From the NCBI GenBank assembly GCA_964644845.1, contig CAZXXS010000044.1:1-24256 (forward strand): 24,256 bases of DNA. The letters run 5' to 3'. Position numbers and translations under genes: made by a program. The notes below the pieces were generated by a model, which saw only the letters and a list, made by a program, of their open reading frames with translations, had not been told where the DNA came from and did no database searches. The stretch comes from Geothermovivens sp964644845. GTDB taxonomy: Bacteria > Zhuqueibacterota > Zhuqueibacteria > Oleimicrobiales > Geothermoviventaceae. This document shows, one piece after another, positions 15,612 through 22,730 of this stretch. Position 1 is the stretch's first letter, and each line of letters starts with the position of its first letter.

Positions 15612-15640
15612 AACTTAACAGGAAATGGCGAAAAAGTCAA
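15612..15640 (-). promoter_or_regulatory. Candidate promoter of the OPT transporter gene
   Basis: On the minus strand TTGACT (15635-15640) and TAAGTT (15612-15617) are spaced by 17 bp. The -35 box is the same hexamer as in the promoter of the small-protein/TIR-like operon. The predicted transcript starts near 15605 and has a leader of about 150 nt. Confidence 0.55.
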
Positions 15641-15925
15641 GACCAATTCGGGCGCTCTCCGCGCGGGGTTCTGGGAGCTGTTGGGGTGCGTGGAAAGGGC
15701 CCAATTCTGGCTCCAAGGAGCGGCACAGGGTTACGGCACTCGGATTCCAGCCGTGAACTGCCAAGTAGCGGCCGACCCCGCTGTGCCAAGATGCTTGTTG
15801 GTTCTCCTCCGAGCCCACTCACGAAACGGGCTACCAACTGTTACTCAGCCTCGGCTTCAAGACAGTTTCGCGCGAAGACGGCTCGGAAGCGATGAGAAAA
15901 CAAGGACAACCGACGGGAAATTCAC

Positions 15926-15954
15926 TTGCTTATTTGCAAGGGGTGCTGTATTTT
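15926..15954 (+). promoter_or_regulatory. Candidate promoter of the FakA-FakB fusion gene
   Basis: TTGCTT (15926-15931) and TATTTT (15949-15954) with a 17-bp spacer. The match is moderate (three and four of six). It lies in an AT-richer patch about 60 bp before the start codon. The rest of the 560-bp divergent region (15455-16015) shows no gene. Confidence 0.45.
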
Positions 15955-16015
15955 GGTGGAAGCCGTTTGAAAAAAAACGTAGAAACACGGCCACCCGAAC
16001 GAAAAATCTAAGGAA

Positions 16016-17863
16016 GTGAGCGGTTTGGGAGAAAAGCCCTCCAAGAACAAGAAGAACAGGAAGCCGAAAATCCGGTACCTGGACGGCCGTCGTCTGCGCC
16101 GAGCACTGTTGGCGGGCAGCCGTAGCCTTCTGGAGCAGCAGGATGAGCTCAACCGGATCAATGTTTTTCCGGTTCCCGACGGCGACACCGGCACCAACAT
16201 GGCTGCGACAGCCCAGAGCATCGCGGAAGCGCTGGAACACGTGGATTCCCCTCAGGTGCGCGACGTGTCACAGGTTGCGGCGGAATCCGCCCTGATGGGC
16301 GCCAGGGGAAACTCCGGTGTGATCCTGGCGCAGTTTTTCCAGGGGCTACACGAGGACCTGCGCGACAAGGACGTGTTGACGACGCAAGAGTTCGGGGAGG
16401 CCGTGTACCGTGCGGCGGAACGATCGAGCGAGGCGCTGGCAGAGCCGCGCGAGGGCACCATTCTCACGGTTCTCCGCGAGTGGGCTCAGCACGTGCGCGA
16501 ACGTTCCAAACACGTGCACGATTTCGCGGAGCTCCTCAAACAGTCGCTGCACGCTGCAAGACAATCCCTGGCTGAAACCCCCAAGAAGCTCGAAATCCTG
16601 AGGCAATCTGGTGTGGTGGACGCCGGGGCTAAGGGATTCGTGCACATGCTTGAAGGGGTGGTAACCCTGATTGAGACGGGGAAGGTGCGTGGCGCTGTGG
16701 CTGGTCGGCACCTGGTCAATCGGGTGAAGCACCTGCATTGGCACGACGACCCCGCGAAAATTCGTTACCGTTACTGCACCCAGTGTTTGGTGGAGGGCGT
16801 CAATCTGGACAAGGCCCGGATCCGCAGGGAACTGCGTTCCTTGGGCGATTCCTTGATCGTCATCGGTGGCAGAGAGCGCATTCGTGTGCACATCCACAGT
16901 AACGAGCCTGAACGCGTGTTCAAAGTGCTGGGTGCGTACGGGCGCGTGTCTGGCAAGCGCGCCGACGACATGAAGCGGCAGCATTTGACCGCGCTTGGCC
17001 AGCAGGAACGCGAAGGCATCGCGGTGGTCACCGACACGGCCTGCGATCTGCCGGACGACTACATCAAGCAGCATGACATCCACCTGGTACCGTTGCAGTT
17101 GAACATCGGCCCGGACACGTACCAGGATCGGCTGGAGATGACACCGCAGCGGTTTTACCGCATGCTGCCAGAACTCAAATACCACCCTCGGACATCCCAG
17201 CCGACTCCAGCCGCGTTCTTACGAGCTTACCAGATGGCTGGCAGAACAAGAACTGCCATCATCTCCATTCACCTGGCTGCGGTGCTGAGCGGAACCTACC
17301 AGAACGCTCTGAACGCGGCCAAACGTTACAACGATGTGCCGGTGCGCGTCGTAGACGCAAAGACGGCCTCGGTCGCGCAGGGGCTTGTGGTCCAAGAGGC
17401 TGTACGGGCCATCGAGGAAGGCCTGAGTCTGGATGAAGTCGTGAAGCGCGTGGAGCAGGCTGTGGCAAATCAGAAAATCTTTTTGGTTGTGCCCACCTTA
17501 ACGTACCTGATCCGCGGCGGCCGTGTCTCGAAGCCCAAGGGGTTCATCGGCAGCTTGTTGGGGGTCAAGCCGATCATCACGCTGGATGACGACGGTCGGA
17601 TTATCCAACCTGCTAAGTCGCTGAGTGAAAAAGGGGCCCTGAAGAAAGCGCTTAGCCTGGCAGAGCGGTTCATCAAAAGTCGAAATTTTACGAATATTCG
17701 TTTCGGGGTGGCTCACGCCGCCGCTCCCGAAAAAGCGGACTGGTACGTTCGCGAAATTCAAACCCGCTTCGGAGTGGACGACATTTTGGTTGTCGAGGCC
17801 TGTCCCACACTGGGCGCTCATGCTGGGCCCGGTGCGGCCGCAGTGGCCGTTCTCGGGTCTTGA
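16016..17863 (+). CDS. DAK2-DegV fusion: fatty acid kinase FakA-FakB in one chain
   Basis: A 615-residue cytosolic protein. After a basic Lys/Arg tail (1-20), residues 25-225 form a DhaL/DAK2 kinase domain with RINVFPVPDGDTGTNM (D55, D57 as Mg-ATP ligands) and MGARGNSGVILAQFFQG. Residues 245-315 match the FakA middle domain, with C254 in YCTQC and H292/H294 in RVHIHSNEP. Residues 335-615 are a complete DegV/FakB fatty-acid-binding domain: VVTDTACDLP, TSQPTPA, LSGTYQNALNAA, LIRGGRVSK and HAGPGA near the end. FakA and FakB are usually separate; together they phosphorylate free fatty acids, producing acyl phosphate. GTG at 16016 is the first start after a stop, but TAAGGA just before it is better spaced for the TTG at 16025. 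The promoter lies just upstream; the LapA-like gene follows 93 bp later. Confidence 0.93.
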   Translation: MSGLGEKPSKNKKNRKPKIRYLDGRRLRRALLAGSRSLLEQQDELNRINVFPVPDGDTGTNMAATAQSIAEALEHVDSPQVRDVSQVAAESALMGARGNSGVILAQFFQGLHEDLRDKDVLTTQEFGEAVYRAAERSSEALAEPREGTILTVLREWAQHVRERSKHVHDFAELLKQSLHAARQSLAETPKKLEILRQSGVVDAGAKGFVHMLEGVVTLIETGKVRGAVAGRHLVNRVKHLHWHDDPAKIRYRYCTQCLVEGVNLDKARIRRELRSLGDSLIVIGGRERIRVHIHSNEPERVFKVLGAYGRVSGKRADDMKRQHLTALGQQEREGIAVVTDTACDLPDDYIKQHDIHLVPLQLNIGPDTYQDRLEMTPQRFYRMLPELKYHPRTSQPTPAAFLRAYQMAGRTRTAIISIHLAAVLSGTYQNALNAAKRYNDVPVRVVDAKTASVAQGLVVQEAVRAIEEGLSLDEVVKRVEQAVANQKIFLVVPTLTYLIRGGRVSKPKGFIGSLLGVKPIITLDDDGRIIQPAKSLSEKGALKKALSLAERFIKSRNFTNIRFGVAHAAAPEKADWYVREIQTRFGVDDILVVEACPTLGAHAGPGAAAVAVLGS

Positions 17864-17956
17864 TCCGGCTGCGGATGGCTTGTGACGACGTGCGGCAACG
17901 GCTGGCAAAGGTGAGCGTCCGGTCGGTTTCTCGAAATCGAATCAGCGCTGGAGTCC

Positions 17957-18163
17957 ATGATGAGTTTTCGGCAAATCGTGGTTGCGTTCCTGGTGCTTTT
18001 GGTCGTCATTTTGATGATCCAGAACGCTGGGGCGGTGAACGTGCGCTTTCTGTTTTGGCGCTTCGAGATGTCGCTTTTTCTCGTGATTCTGCTTTCCGTT
18101 CTGCTCGGCGGGATCGTGGGGTACTTCATCAAGCTACGCAGACCAGGAAAGCCGAAAGCTTGA
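17957..18163 (+). CDS. LapA-like (DUF1049) small membrane protein
   Basis: A 68-residue protein with two hydrophobic helices (about 5-22 and 37-56) joined by NAGAVNVRFLFWRFEMS. This is the signature of the lipopolysaccharide assembly protein A (LapA/DUF1049) domain: QN before the first loop, V-x-F-x-F-W in the middle, and a GxxxGY turn in helix 2. The family sits in the inner membrane; in E. coli LapA with LapB controls LPS synthesis. This copy lacks any C-terminal extension and ends in a basic KLRRPGKPKA tail. Two ATGs are adjacent; GGAG is better spaced for the second (17960). It lies 93 bp after the FakA-FakB gene and may share its transcript. Confidence 0.88.
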   Translation: MMSFRQIVVAFLVLLVVILMIQNAGAVNVRFLFWRFEMSLFLVILLSVLLGGIVGYFIKLRRPGKPKA

Positions 18164-18207
18164 GGACCTGCGAGCATTTGCCAAAATTCGGGAAATCGGT
18201 GGGGGGC

Positions 18208-18519
18208 TTGCGCGTTGTAGATGTGCCAAGCAAGCAACGGCAGTGGCTAAGTGCTGGAGGCGTGTTGCGGTTCAAGGGAAAAGCGCATTTCTTTCTTGCC
18301 TCGTGGCTCACAACCCGGCTCCTGATTGGCCTGGAGTTGAGCCGTCTGGCGCTCATGCGGGGACGACCACTTGCGCGCATCATTCGCATCTTTCGGCAAA
18401 AGCGGGAGTTGCCGGAGGCTTTCTGGACTGCGGACGAAACGGGAGTTTCCTACATCGGTCTCGACCGTGCAGAGGGCAACCTGCAAATTCTCAAATTCCC
18501 CTTTCCAAACTCGAATTGA
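18208..18519 (+). CDS. Doubtful 103-aa ORF, unknown
   Basis: An open frame that could start at TTG 18208 or GTG 18199, just after a G-rich GGTGGGGGG that might act as a ribosome binding site. The translation has a plausible mix of residues: a basic start, a mixed helix ALMRGRPLARIIRIFRQKRE, and a strand-like end GVSYIGLDRAEGNLQILKF. It resembles protein more than the flanking frames do. No family is recognised, and the frame continues open to the left through the LapA gene in another phase. It may be real or chance. Confidence 0.3.
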   Translation: MRVVDVPSKQRQWLSAGGVLRFKGKAHFFLASWLTTRLLIGLELSRLALMRGRPLARIIRIFRQKRELPEAFWTADETGVSYIGLDRAEGNLQILKFPFPNSN

Positions 18520-18667
18520 TCTTCTACCATGGGCCTTGTGCTGGACCTGGCGAAGGCATCGCTGCGGTTAAGCTGTTTGACGCCGGACGTCAGCCGGCGG
18601 GCTGACCGTGTCCTGATGCCCACGCGTGTTTCCTGTGCAGTGCTTCTTGGCCTTGCAAAACCTGTTT

Positions 18668-18688
18668 CGAATTGGTACAAGCAATTCG
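18668..18688. repeat. Perfect inverted repeat upstream of the UPF0158 gene
   Basis: CGAATTG (18668-18674) and CAATTCG (18682-18688) form a perfect 7-bp dyad with a 7-bp spacer, 34 bp before the start codon of the UPF0158 gene. The placement and symmetry fit an operator for a dimeric repressor. A short RNA hairpin is the alternative. No -35/-10 pair around it was convincing. Confidence 0.45.
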
Positions 18689-18722
18689 GGCTGAAGAACC
18701 AAGTTAGGGGAGGCAAGCGGTC

Positions 18723-19262
18723 ATGGAAACAAGGCGAGTTGCGATTGACATGGACGCCCTGGTTCAGGCCATTCGCAACAGCCGGCAGCGTGGCGGAACC
18801 AGCTGGTACCTGGATGTAGAGACAGGGCAAGTGCTCGGCGTTGACTCGAACCTGTTGACGGCGTTGGAGAACAGCGACGATTTGGACGGAATCACGCGCT
18901 ACGATCAGGAACAACTTCAACAAGCCGAACAAATTCTGTACAACCCGGATCGCTACATCCCGGTTGAGGGACTTTCCGCCGACGATCTGAACCGAATGAT
19001 GAGCGACTTTGTGCGGACGGTTGAGGATGCAGAGCTGAAGAAACTGCTGCAAAATGCGGCGCAAGGGAAAGGAGCCTACCGCCGTTTCCGGGAGACACTG
19101 GCTCACTACCCGCAGGAAATGCAACGCTGGGTGGAGTTTGAGAAGAAAGCGGTTCTCGAGTTCGCGCAAGACTGGCTTGATCTGAACGGAATCGAAGTCG
19201 AAGCGCTTGCGCGAAGCTGGCAGCCCGAGCGCCGACAAGAGGTGGCGGACAGCCGCTTTTGA
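18723..19262 (+). CDS. UPF0158 family protein
   Basis: A 179-residue protein of family UPF0158 (PF03682), of unknown function. Pattern seen: SWYLDVETGQVL (27-38), YNPDRYIPVEGLSADDLNRMMSDFV (78-102), then LLQNAAQGKGAYRRFRETLAHYP with the typical GxGAxRRFR core, RWVEFEKKAVLEFAQDWLDLNGIEVE, and a short tail. Highly helical, acidic and cytosolic; no membrane segment or signal peptide. The ATG follows GGGGAGGC at a slightly long distance. It appears to be transcribed alone; a perfect dyad lies 34 bp upstream and hairpins lie beyond the stop. No function can be assigned. Confidence 0.85.
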   Translation: METRRVAIDMDALVQAIRNSRQRGGTSWYLDVETGQVLGVDSNLLTALENSDDLDGITRYDQEQLQQAEQILYNPDRYIPVEGLSADDLNRMMSDFVRTVEDAELKKLLQNAAQGKGAYRRFRETLAHYPQEMQRWVEFEKKAVLEFAQDWLDLNGIEVEALARSWQPERRQEVADSRF

Positions 19263-19654
19263 CCCGGTAGAAGATGGAGAGACCGCGTCAGTAGTTGCAC
19301 GATCAGCTGGTGGGTGTTCCGGGGACTTGCACCGCTCCAAACCTGGGTAGAAGCTGAAACCGGCCTGTGACTGCGTGGGGTCTTCGGGCAGGTCCGTCAC
19401 GCGGTTCTGAATCCGAAGGGGGCAGGTTCGAAATCTGAGCGGGACGTGAGGAAGAACGATCTGCGTTTGGGCCCCGGACCGTCGGACCTCGGGGCCGATT
19501 CTTTCGGGAAAACGCGGCTGCCTGATGTTTGCTGCCGCGTTTGACGTGTTTACGCAGATCTTCGGGGCGAGCGAACTGGCCCGGGACGCGCATTGGAGCG
19601 ATCCACAGGCGCGTTTCCAGCTGCAGTGCATCGACTGATTGAGGAGGTAGGGAA
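19263..19654. other. Intergenic region with two strong tandem hairpins
   Basis: About 390 bp with no convincing gene. GGCCCCG (19470-19476) pairs with CGGGGCC (19490-19496) over a 13-nt loop. Only 15 bp later AAACGCGGC (19512-19520) pairs with GCCGCGTTT (19536-19544) over a 15-nt loop, followed by a weak T-rich stretch on the plus strand. The second could be a poor terminator for the UPF0158 gene, but it lies about 250 bp past the stop. A structured leader of the DUF1684 gene or a small RNA is the alternative. Confidence 0.45.
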
Positions 19655-20575
19655 TTGAAACAGCAGATCGCTTACGCGTTGTTCGTGGGGCTGCTGGCAG
19701 TGTTCCACGGGGGGTGTGATCGGCAGAAGGACGCTCAAACAGCTTCCGACACGTACGTGCGCTCGGTGGAGGTTTGGCATGCTAAACGCGTGGCGCGGTT
19801 GACCTCACCAAACGGGTGGTTGAGTCTTGCCGGGCTTTACTGGCTGCACCAGGGCGTGAACCGCTTTGGGGCCAGTCCGTCGAACGACATTGTTTTTCCA
19901 CGGGGCAAGGCGCCCGACTACCTGGGCAGCTTCATTCTGCGTGGCGACTCGGTGCAGGTGCGAATTTGGCCTGGAGTCGACGTGCTTTGCAACGGAAAAC
20001 CTGTAACGCGTCGGACGTTGCACTCGGATGCGGACGGGAAACCCGACGTGCTCAGCTACGGCACGTTGAGCTGGTACGTGATCAAGCGCGGAAATCGTTA
20101 CGCGATTCGGTTGAAAGACAGTCAGAATCCCGCTTTGCGCCAGTTCCGGGGCATTGAGCGTTTCCCGGTGAGCCCAAGCTGGAGAATCCCGGCTCGGTTT
20201 GAGCGCTACGACACCGCTCGCGTGATCGAGGTTCCGACTGCGGTAAACACTGTGGCCAAACTTCGGTGCCCTGGACGTTTGGTTTTTCGTTACCAGGGCG
20301 GTACGTACCACTTGGAAGCGGCCGCCGAACCTGGTGACAGCTCCCTGTTCGTCATCTTCGCAGACAAGACCAACGGCGAGGAGACGTACGGTGCAGGGCG
20401 GTTTCTCGTCGTGGACAGGCCCGCGTCGGGAGACAGTACGGTTATCGATTTCAACAAGGCCTACAATCCTCCTTGCGCGTTCACGCCCTACGCCACCTGT
20501 CCGCTGCCGCCGGAGGAGAACACCTTGCCCTTCCGCGTAACGGCTGGCGAGAAACGGTACGGTCCGGGACACTGA
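19655..20575 (+). CDS. DUF1684 domain protein, probable lipoprotein
   Basis: A 306-residue exported protein. Residues 1-21 form a signal peptide ending FHGGC; the -3 position is His, so the lipobox is imperfect, but a lipoprotein with C21 at its N-terminus is likely. The rest is a DUF1684 domain: EVWHAKRVARLTSPNGWLSLAGLYWL near the start, LSWYVIKRGNRYAIRLKDSQNP in the middle, and the hallmark DFNKAYNPPCAFTPYATCPLPP with two cysteines, followed by ENTLPFRVTAGEK near the end. Its function is not known; the family is often exported. The TTG start at 19655 has GAGGAGG seven to eight bases upstream. Next gene on the strand is the sirtuin, 176 bp later. Confidence 0.9.
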   Translation: MKQQIAYALFVGLLAVFHGGCDRQKDAQTASDTYVRSVEVWHAKRVARLTSPNGWLSLAGLYWLHQGVNRFGASPSNDIVFPRGKAPDYLGSFILRGDSVQVRIWPGVDVLCNGKPVTRRTLHSDADGKPDVLSYGTLSWYVIKRGNRYAIRLKDSQNPALRQFRGIERFPVSPSWRIPARFERYDTARVIEVPTAVNTVAKLRCPGRLVFRYQGGTYHLEAAAEPGDSSLFVIFADKTNGEETYGAGRFLVVDRPASGDSTVIDFNKAYNPPCAFTPYATCPLPPEENTLPFRVTAGEKRYGPGH

Positions 20576-20751
20576 GTGAAAGAAACAAATTCAACCGAAA
20601 CCGTCGTGTCCAGCGCGCTGCGAAAGTTACGGCGACAGGGAACGGATGAGCGCGTCGCGGCGTTGCTCCCTCCTGGCTCTGCGCCAGGGTGTTGCTTGGC
20701 CCGCGAAGTCGAAGCTCCGTGAAAACCGAGGACACGGGACACCCGACGAAG

Positions 20752-21519
20752 ATGATGGATTTCGAAACGGCGCTCGCAAAAGCGGCAGATGTTCTCGCCC
20801 GTGCGCGTCACGCCACGGCTTTCACCGGCGCGGGAATCTCCGTGGAAAGTGGAATCCCACCTTTCCGTGGCCCCGAGGGCCTGTGGAGCAAGGTAGACCC
20901 AATCGTGCTGGACATTAACTACTTCCACAGACATCCGCTCGAGTCGTGGAAGGTTATCAAAGAAATCTTCTTCGACTTTTTCGGCCGGGCGAAACCAAAT
21001 CCGGCCCACGTTGCTCTGGCCGAGCTTGAGAATGCCGGAGTCATCAAAGCGGTGATCACGCAGAACATCGACAATCTGCACCAACTTGCGGGCAGTCGGA
21101 CGGTGTACGAGCTCCACGGGAATTCGCGTTTCCTGGTTTGCGAACAATGCGGAACGCGGACGCCAGCGGAGCAGGTGGACCTGGAAGAACTGCCCCCGCG
21201 GTGTCCACGCTGTGGTTCCGTGTTGAAGCCGGATTTTGTTTTCTTCGGCGAACCGCTGCCGGAGTTCGACTACCGCCGCGCTGTTGAGGAGACGGAGGTA
21301 GCTGACGTGTTTGTGCTGGTGGGTACAACGGGCGAAATCATGCCTGCGTCCACACTGCCCGTGCTCGCCAAACGCCACGGAGCAACGATTGTCGAGGTGA
21401 ACGTTGAGCCGTCGAACTACACCGACAGCATCACGGACGTGTTCATCCGCGAACGAGCCTCCGTGGCGCTGCCGGCTCTTGCCAGGGCTGTTCTGAGCAA
21501 AGTTAGGGAAATCGAGTGA
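20752..21519 (+). CDS. Sir2 family NAD-dependent protein deacylase (sirtuin)
   Basis: A 255-residue cytosolic enzyme removing acyl groups from lysine with NAD+. Seen in order: FTGAGISVESGIPPFRGPEGLW (NAD binding), ITQNIDNLHQLAGS, the catalytic His in YELHGN, four zinc cysteines in CEQCG and CPRCGS, then LKPDFVFFGEPLP and a second nucleotide-binding segment VFVLVGTTGEIMPAS. The SIRT5/CobB desuccinylase Tyr-x-x-Arg motif is not seen where expected (WKVIKEIFF), so a deacetylase is more likely. Start at the first of two adjacent ATGs (20752); the Shine-Dalgarno sequence is weak. The frame opens 63 bp earlier, but that part is not conserved-looking. It converges on the SPL gene with only 38 bp between stops and no clear terminator. 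Confidence 0.94.
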   Translation: MMDFETALAKAADVLARARHATAFTGAGISVESGIPPFRGPEGLWSKVDPIVLDINYFHRHPLESWKVIKEIFFDFFGRAKPNPAHVALAELENAGVIKAVITQNIDNLHQLAGSRTVYELHGNSRFLVCEQCGTRTPAEQVDLEELPPRCPRCGSVLKPDFVFFGEPLPEFDYRRAVEETEVADVFVLVGTTGEIMPASTLPVLAKRHGATIVEVNVEPSNYTDSITDVFIRERASVALPALARAVLSKVREIE

Positions 21520-21557
21520 GCGGGAGTGTGACACGGCACCCGGACAGCGGAAACGAA

Positions 21558-22730
21558 CTACAGTAAAGGGGGAGCCTGCTTCAATCCCATCCTCGCGCGC
21601 TCGTCGAGAAGTTCTCCCAGCCGTTTGCTTGTGCGCGGCGACCATCCAAAAGCCTGTCGCCACACAACGTCACTCTCCATGCAGAGGTAAACAAACACGT
21701 CTGGGGCGCGGCGTTTGATCCAGTGGTACAGTGCCCGAAACATCCGCACGCGCGCTGGGCGAAAGTAGCGAAGTTTGCCGTCCAGGCCGGGCACCAGTTC
21801 GGCCAGGGGCAAGCGCGAGTGGGGGTGGCGTTTTCGAATGAGGTTGTCGAGTACAGGGGGGTAGCGCAGAGCCCCGAGGCTAATCCACGCGATCCGCTCT
21901 GCCGACACCGTGTCGAAAATGGCGTCGACAACCTCTCGGTACCCTTTTTCCCAACCTTCGTGTTCGATCAGCGGGTCGAAGTGGAAGCCCAAGCGGTAGC
22001 CGGCCTCCTGGACCTTGCGGGCTGCCTCCAGACGACGCTCAACCGGTGGTGCGCTGCCCTCCTCGCTCGCTGCTACCGAGGTGGTGTTCAGCGACCAGGA
22101 AACGATTACCCTGCCGCGCGGATCCAGATCCAAAAACTGGTCCACGTGCGTGGTTTTGGTCTTCAATTCCAGAATCGCGTTGCTCTGGCGCGCGAAGAAA
22201 GGGATGAGTTCGCGGCTTTGGAGAGCTACCGGGTCAAACGTCAGACTGTCGGTGAGTTCGCCCGTCCCAATTCGGAAGAACCGTTTCGGATGGCTGACCA
22301 GAGCCTCTTCCACCTCGGTCAGCGCGTCGTCCAGGTTGACGTACACGGTGAGAAGCGGGTTGTTCAGGTAGCCTTGCAAGATGCAGTAAGTACAGCCCAC
22401 GTCGCATCCGGTCTGAATGTTGAGGACCCGGTAGAGACAACAGATGTGGCGCTGCGTTCCCGGGCAGAACTTGAGGAACTTTCCAGGGAAGACCGCGAGC
22501 AAGAGGTCCGGCTTGCCTGATGCCGACGGGCTCTGGCGAGCTCGCTCGCGCAGGAAGCTTTGCAGGTCATCCACCGTTGTTGTGTGCGGGTTCCCGAGAC
22601 GGTCGAGGATCAGCCGCGTCCGGGGATTGCGCACGGCTCGCTTTTCGACGAAGACCCTTTCAGGCTGTAAAGTTGTCTGTTGAGAAGGTGAAATGAGCGG
22701 CTCACCCGACTGATCAGCTTTTCCCGTCAT
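21558..22730 (-). CDS. SPL-family radical SAM protein (spore photoproduct lyase-like)
   Basis: About 390 residues of the SPL branch of radical SAM enzymes. The prelude FCPGTQRHICCLYRVLNIQTG leads to the [4Fe-4S] cluster motif CDVGCTYC (C109, C113, C116). After it come FRIGTGELTDSL, LELKTKTTHVDQFLD, VIVSWSLNTTSVA, ARKVQEAGYRLGFHFDPLIEHEGWEKGY and the terminal YLCMESDVVWRQAFG, all as in spore photoproduct lyase. The hydrogen-donor cysteine of Bacillus SPL (C141, in ACTSD) is replaced here by Gly in IGTGE, so DNA photoproduct repair by the known mechanism is doubtful. ATG at 22728-22730 with AGGA nine bases upstream; a TTG 12 codons earlier has GGAG. It overlaps the end of the ParB-like gene, so the two are co-transcribed and coupled. 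Confidence 0.88.
   Translation of the reverse strand: MTGKADQSGEPLISPSQQTTLQPERVFVEKRAVRNPRTRLILDRLGNPHTTTVDDLQSFLRERARQSPSASGKPDLLLAVFPGKFLKFCPGTQRHICCLYRVLNIQTGCDVGCTYCILQGYLNNPLLTVYVNLDDALTEVEEALVSHPKRFFRIGTGELTDSLTFDPVALQSRELIPFFARQSNAILELKTKTTHVDQFLDLDPRGRVIVSWSLNTTSVAASEEGSAPPVERRLEAARKVQEAGYRLGFHFDPLIEHEGWEKGYREVVDAIFDTVSAERIAWISLGALRYPPVLDNLIRKRHPHSRLPLAELVPGLDGKLRYFRPARVRMFRALYHWIKRRAPDVFVYLCMESDVVWRQAFGWSPRTSKRLGELLDERARMGLKQAPPLL

Noticed and set aside
15455..15646. 64-codon upstream extension of the OPT transporter
   Set aside because: Not protein-like, overlaps the promoter, and the chosen ATG has GGGAGG right before it.
18450..19631. 393-codon minus-strand frame spanning the UPF0158 gene and its flanks
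   Set aside because: Antisense shadow without motif; it crosses the UPF0158 gene, which has clear family features and a ribosome binding site.
20488..21663. 391-codon minus-strand frame opposite the sirtuin
   Set aside because: Shadow frame; the sirtuin on the plus strand has NAD, catalytic His and zinc motifs.
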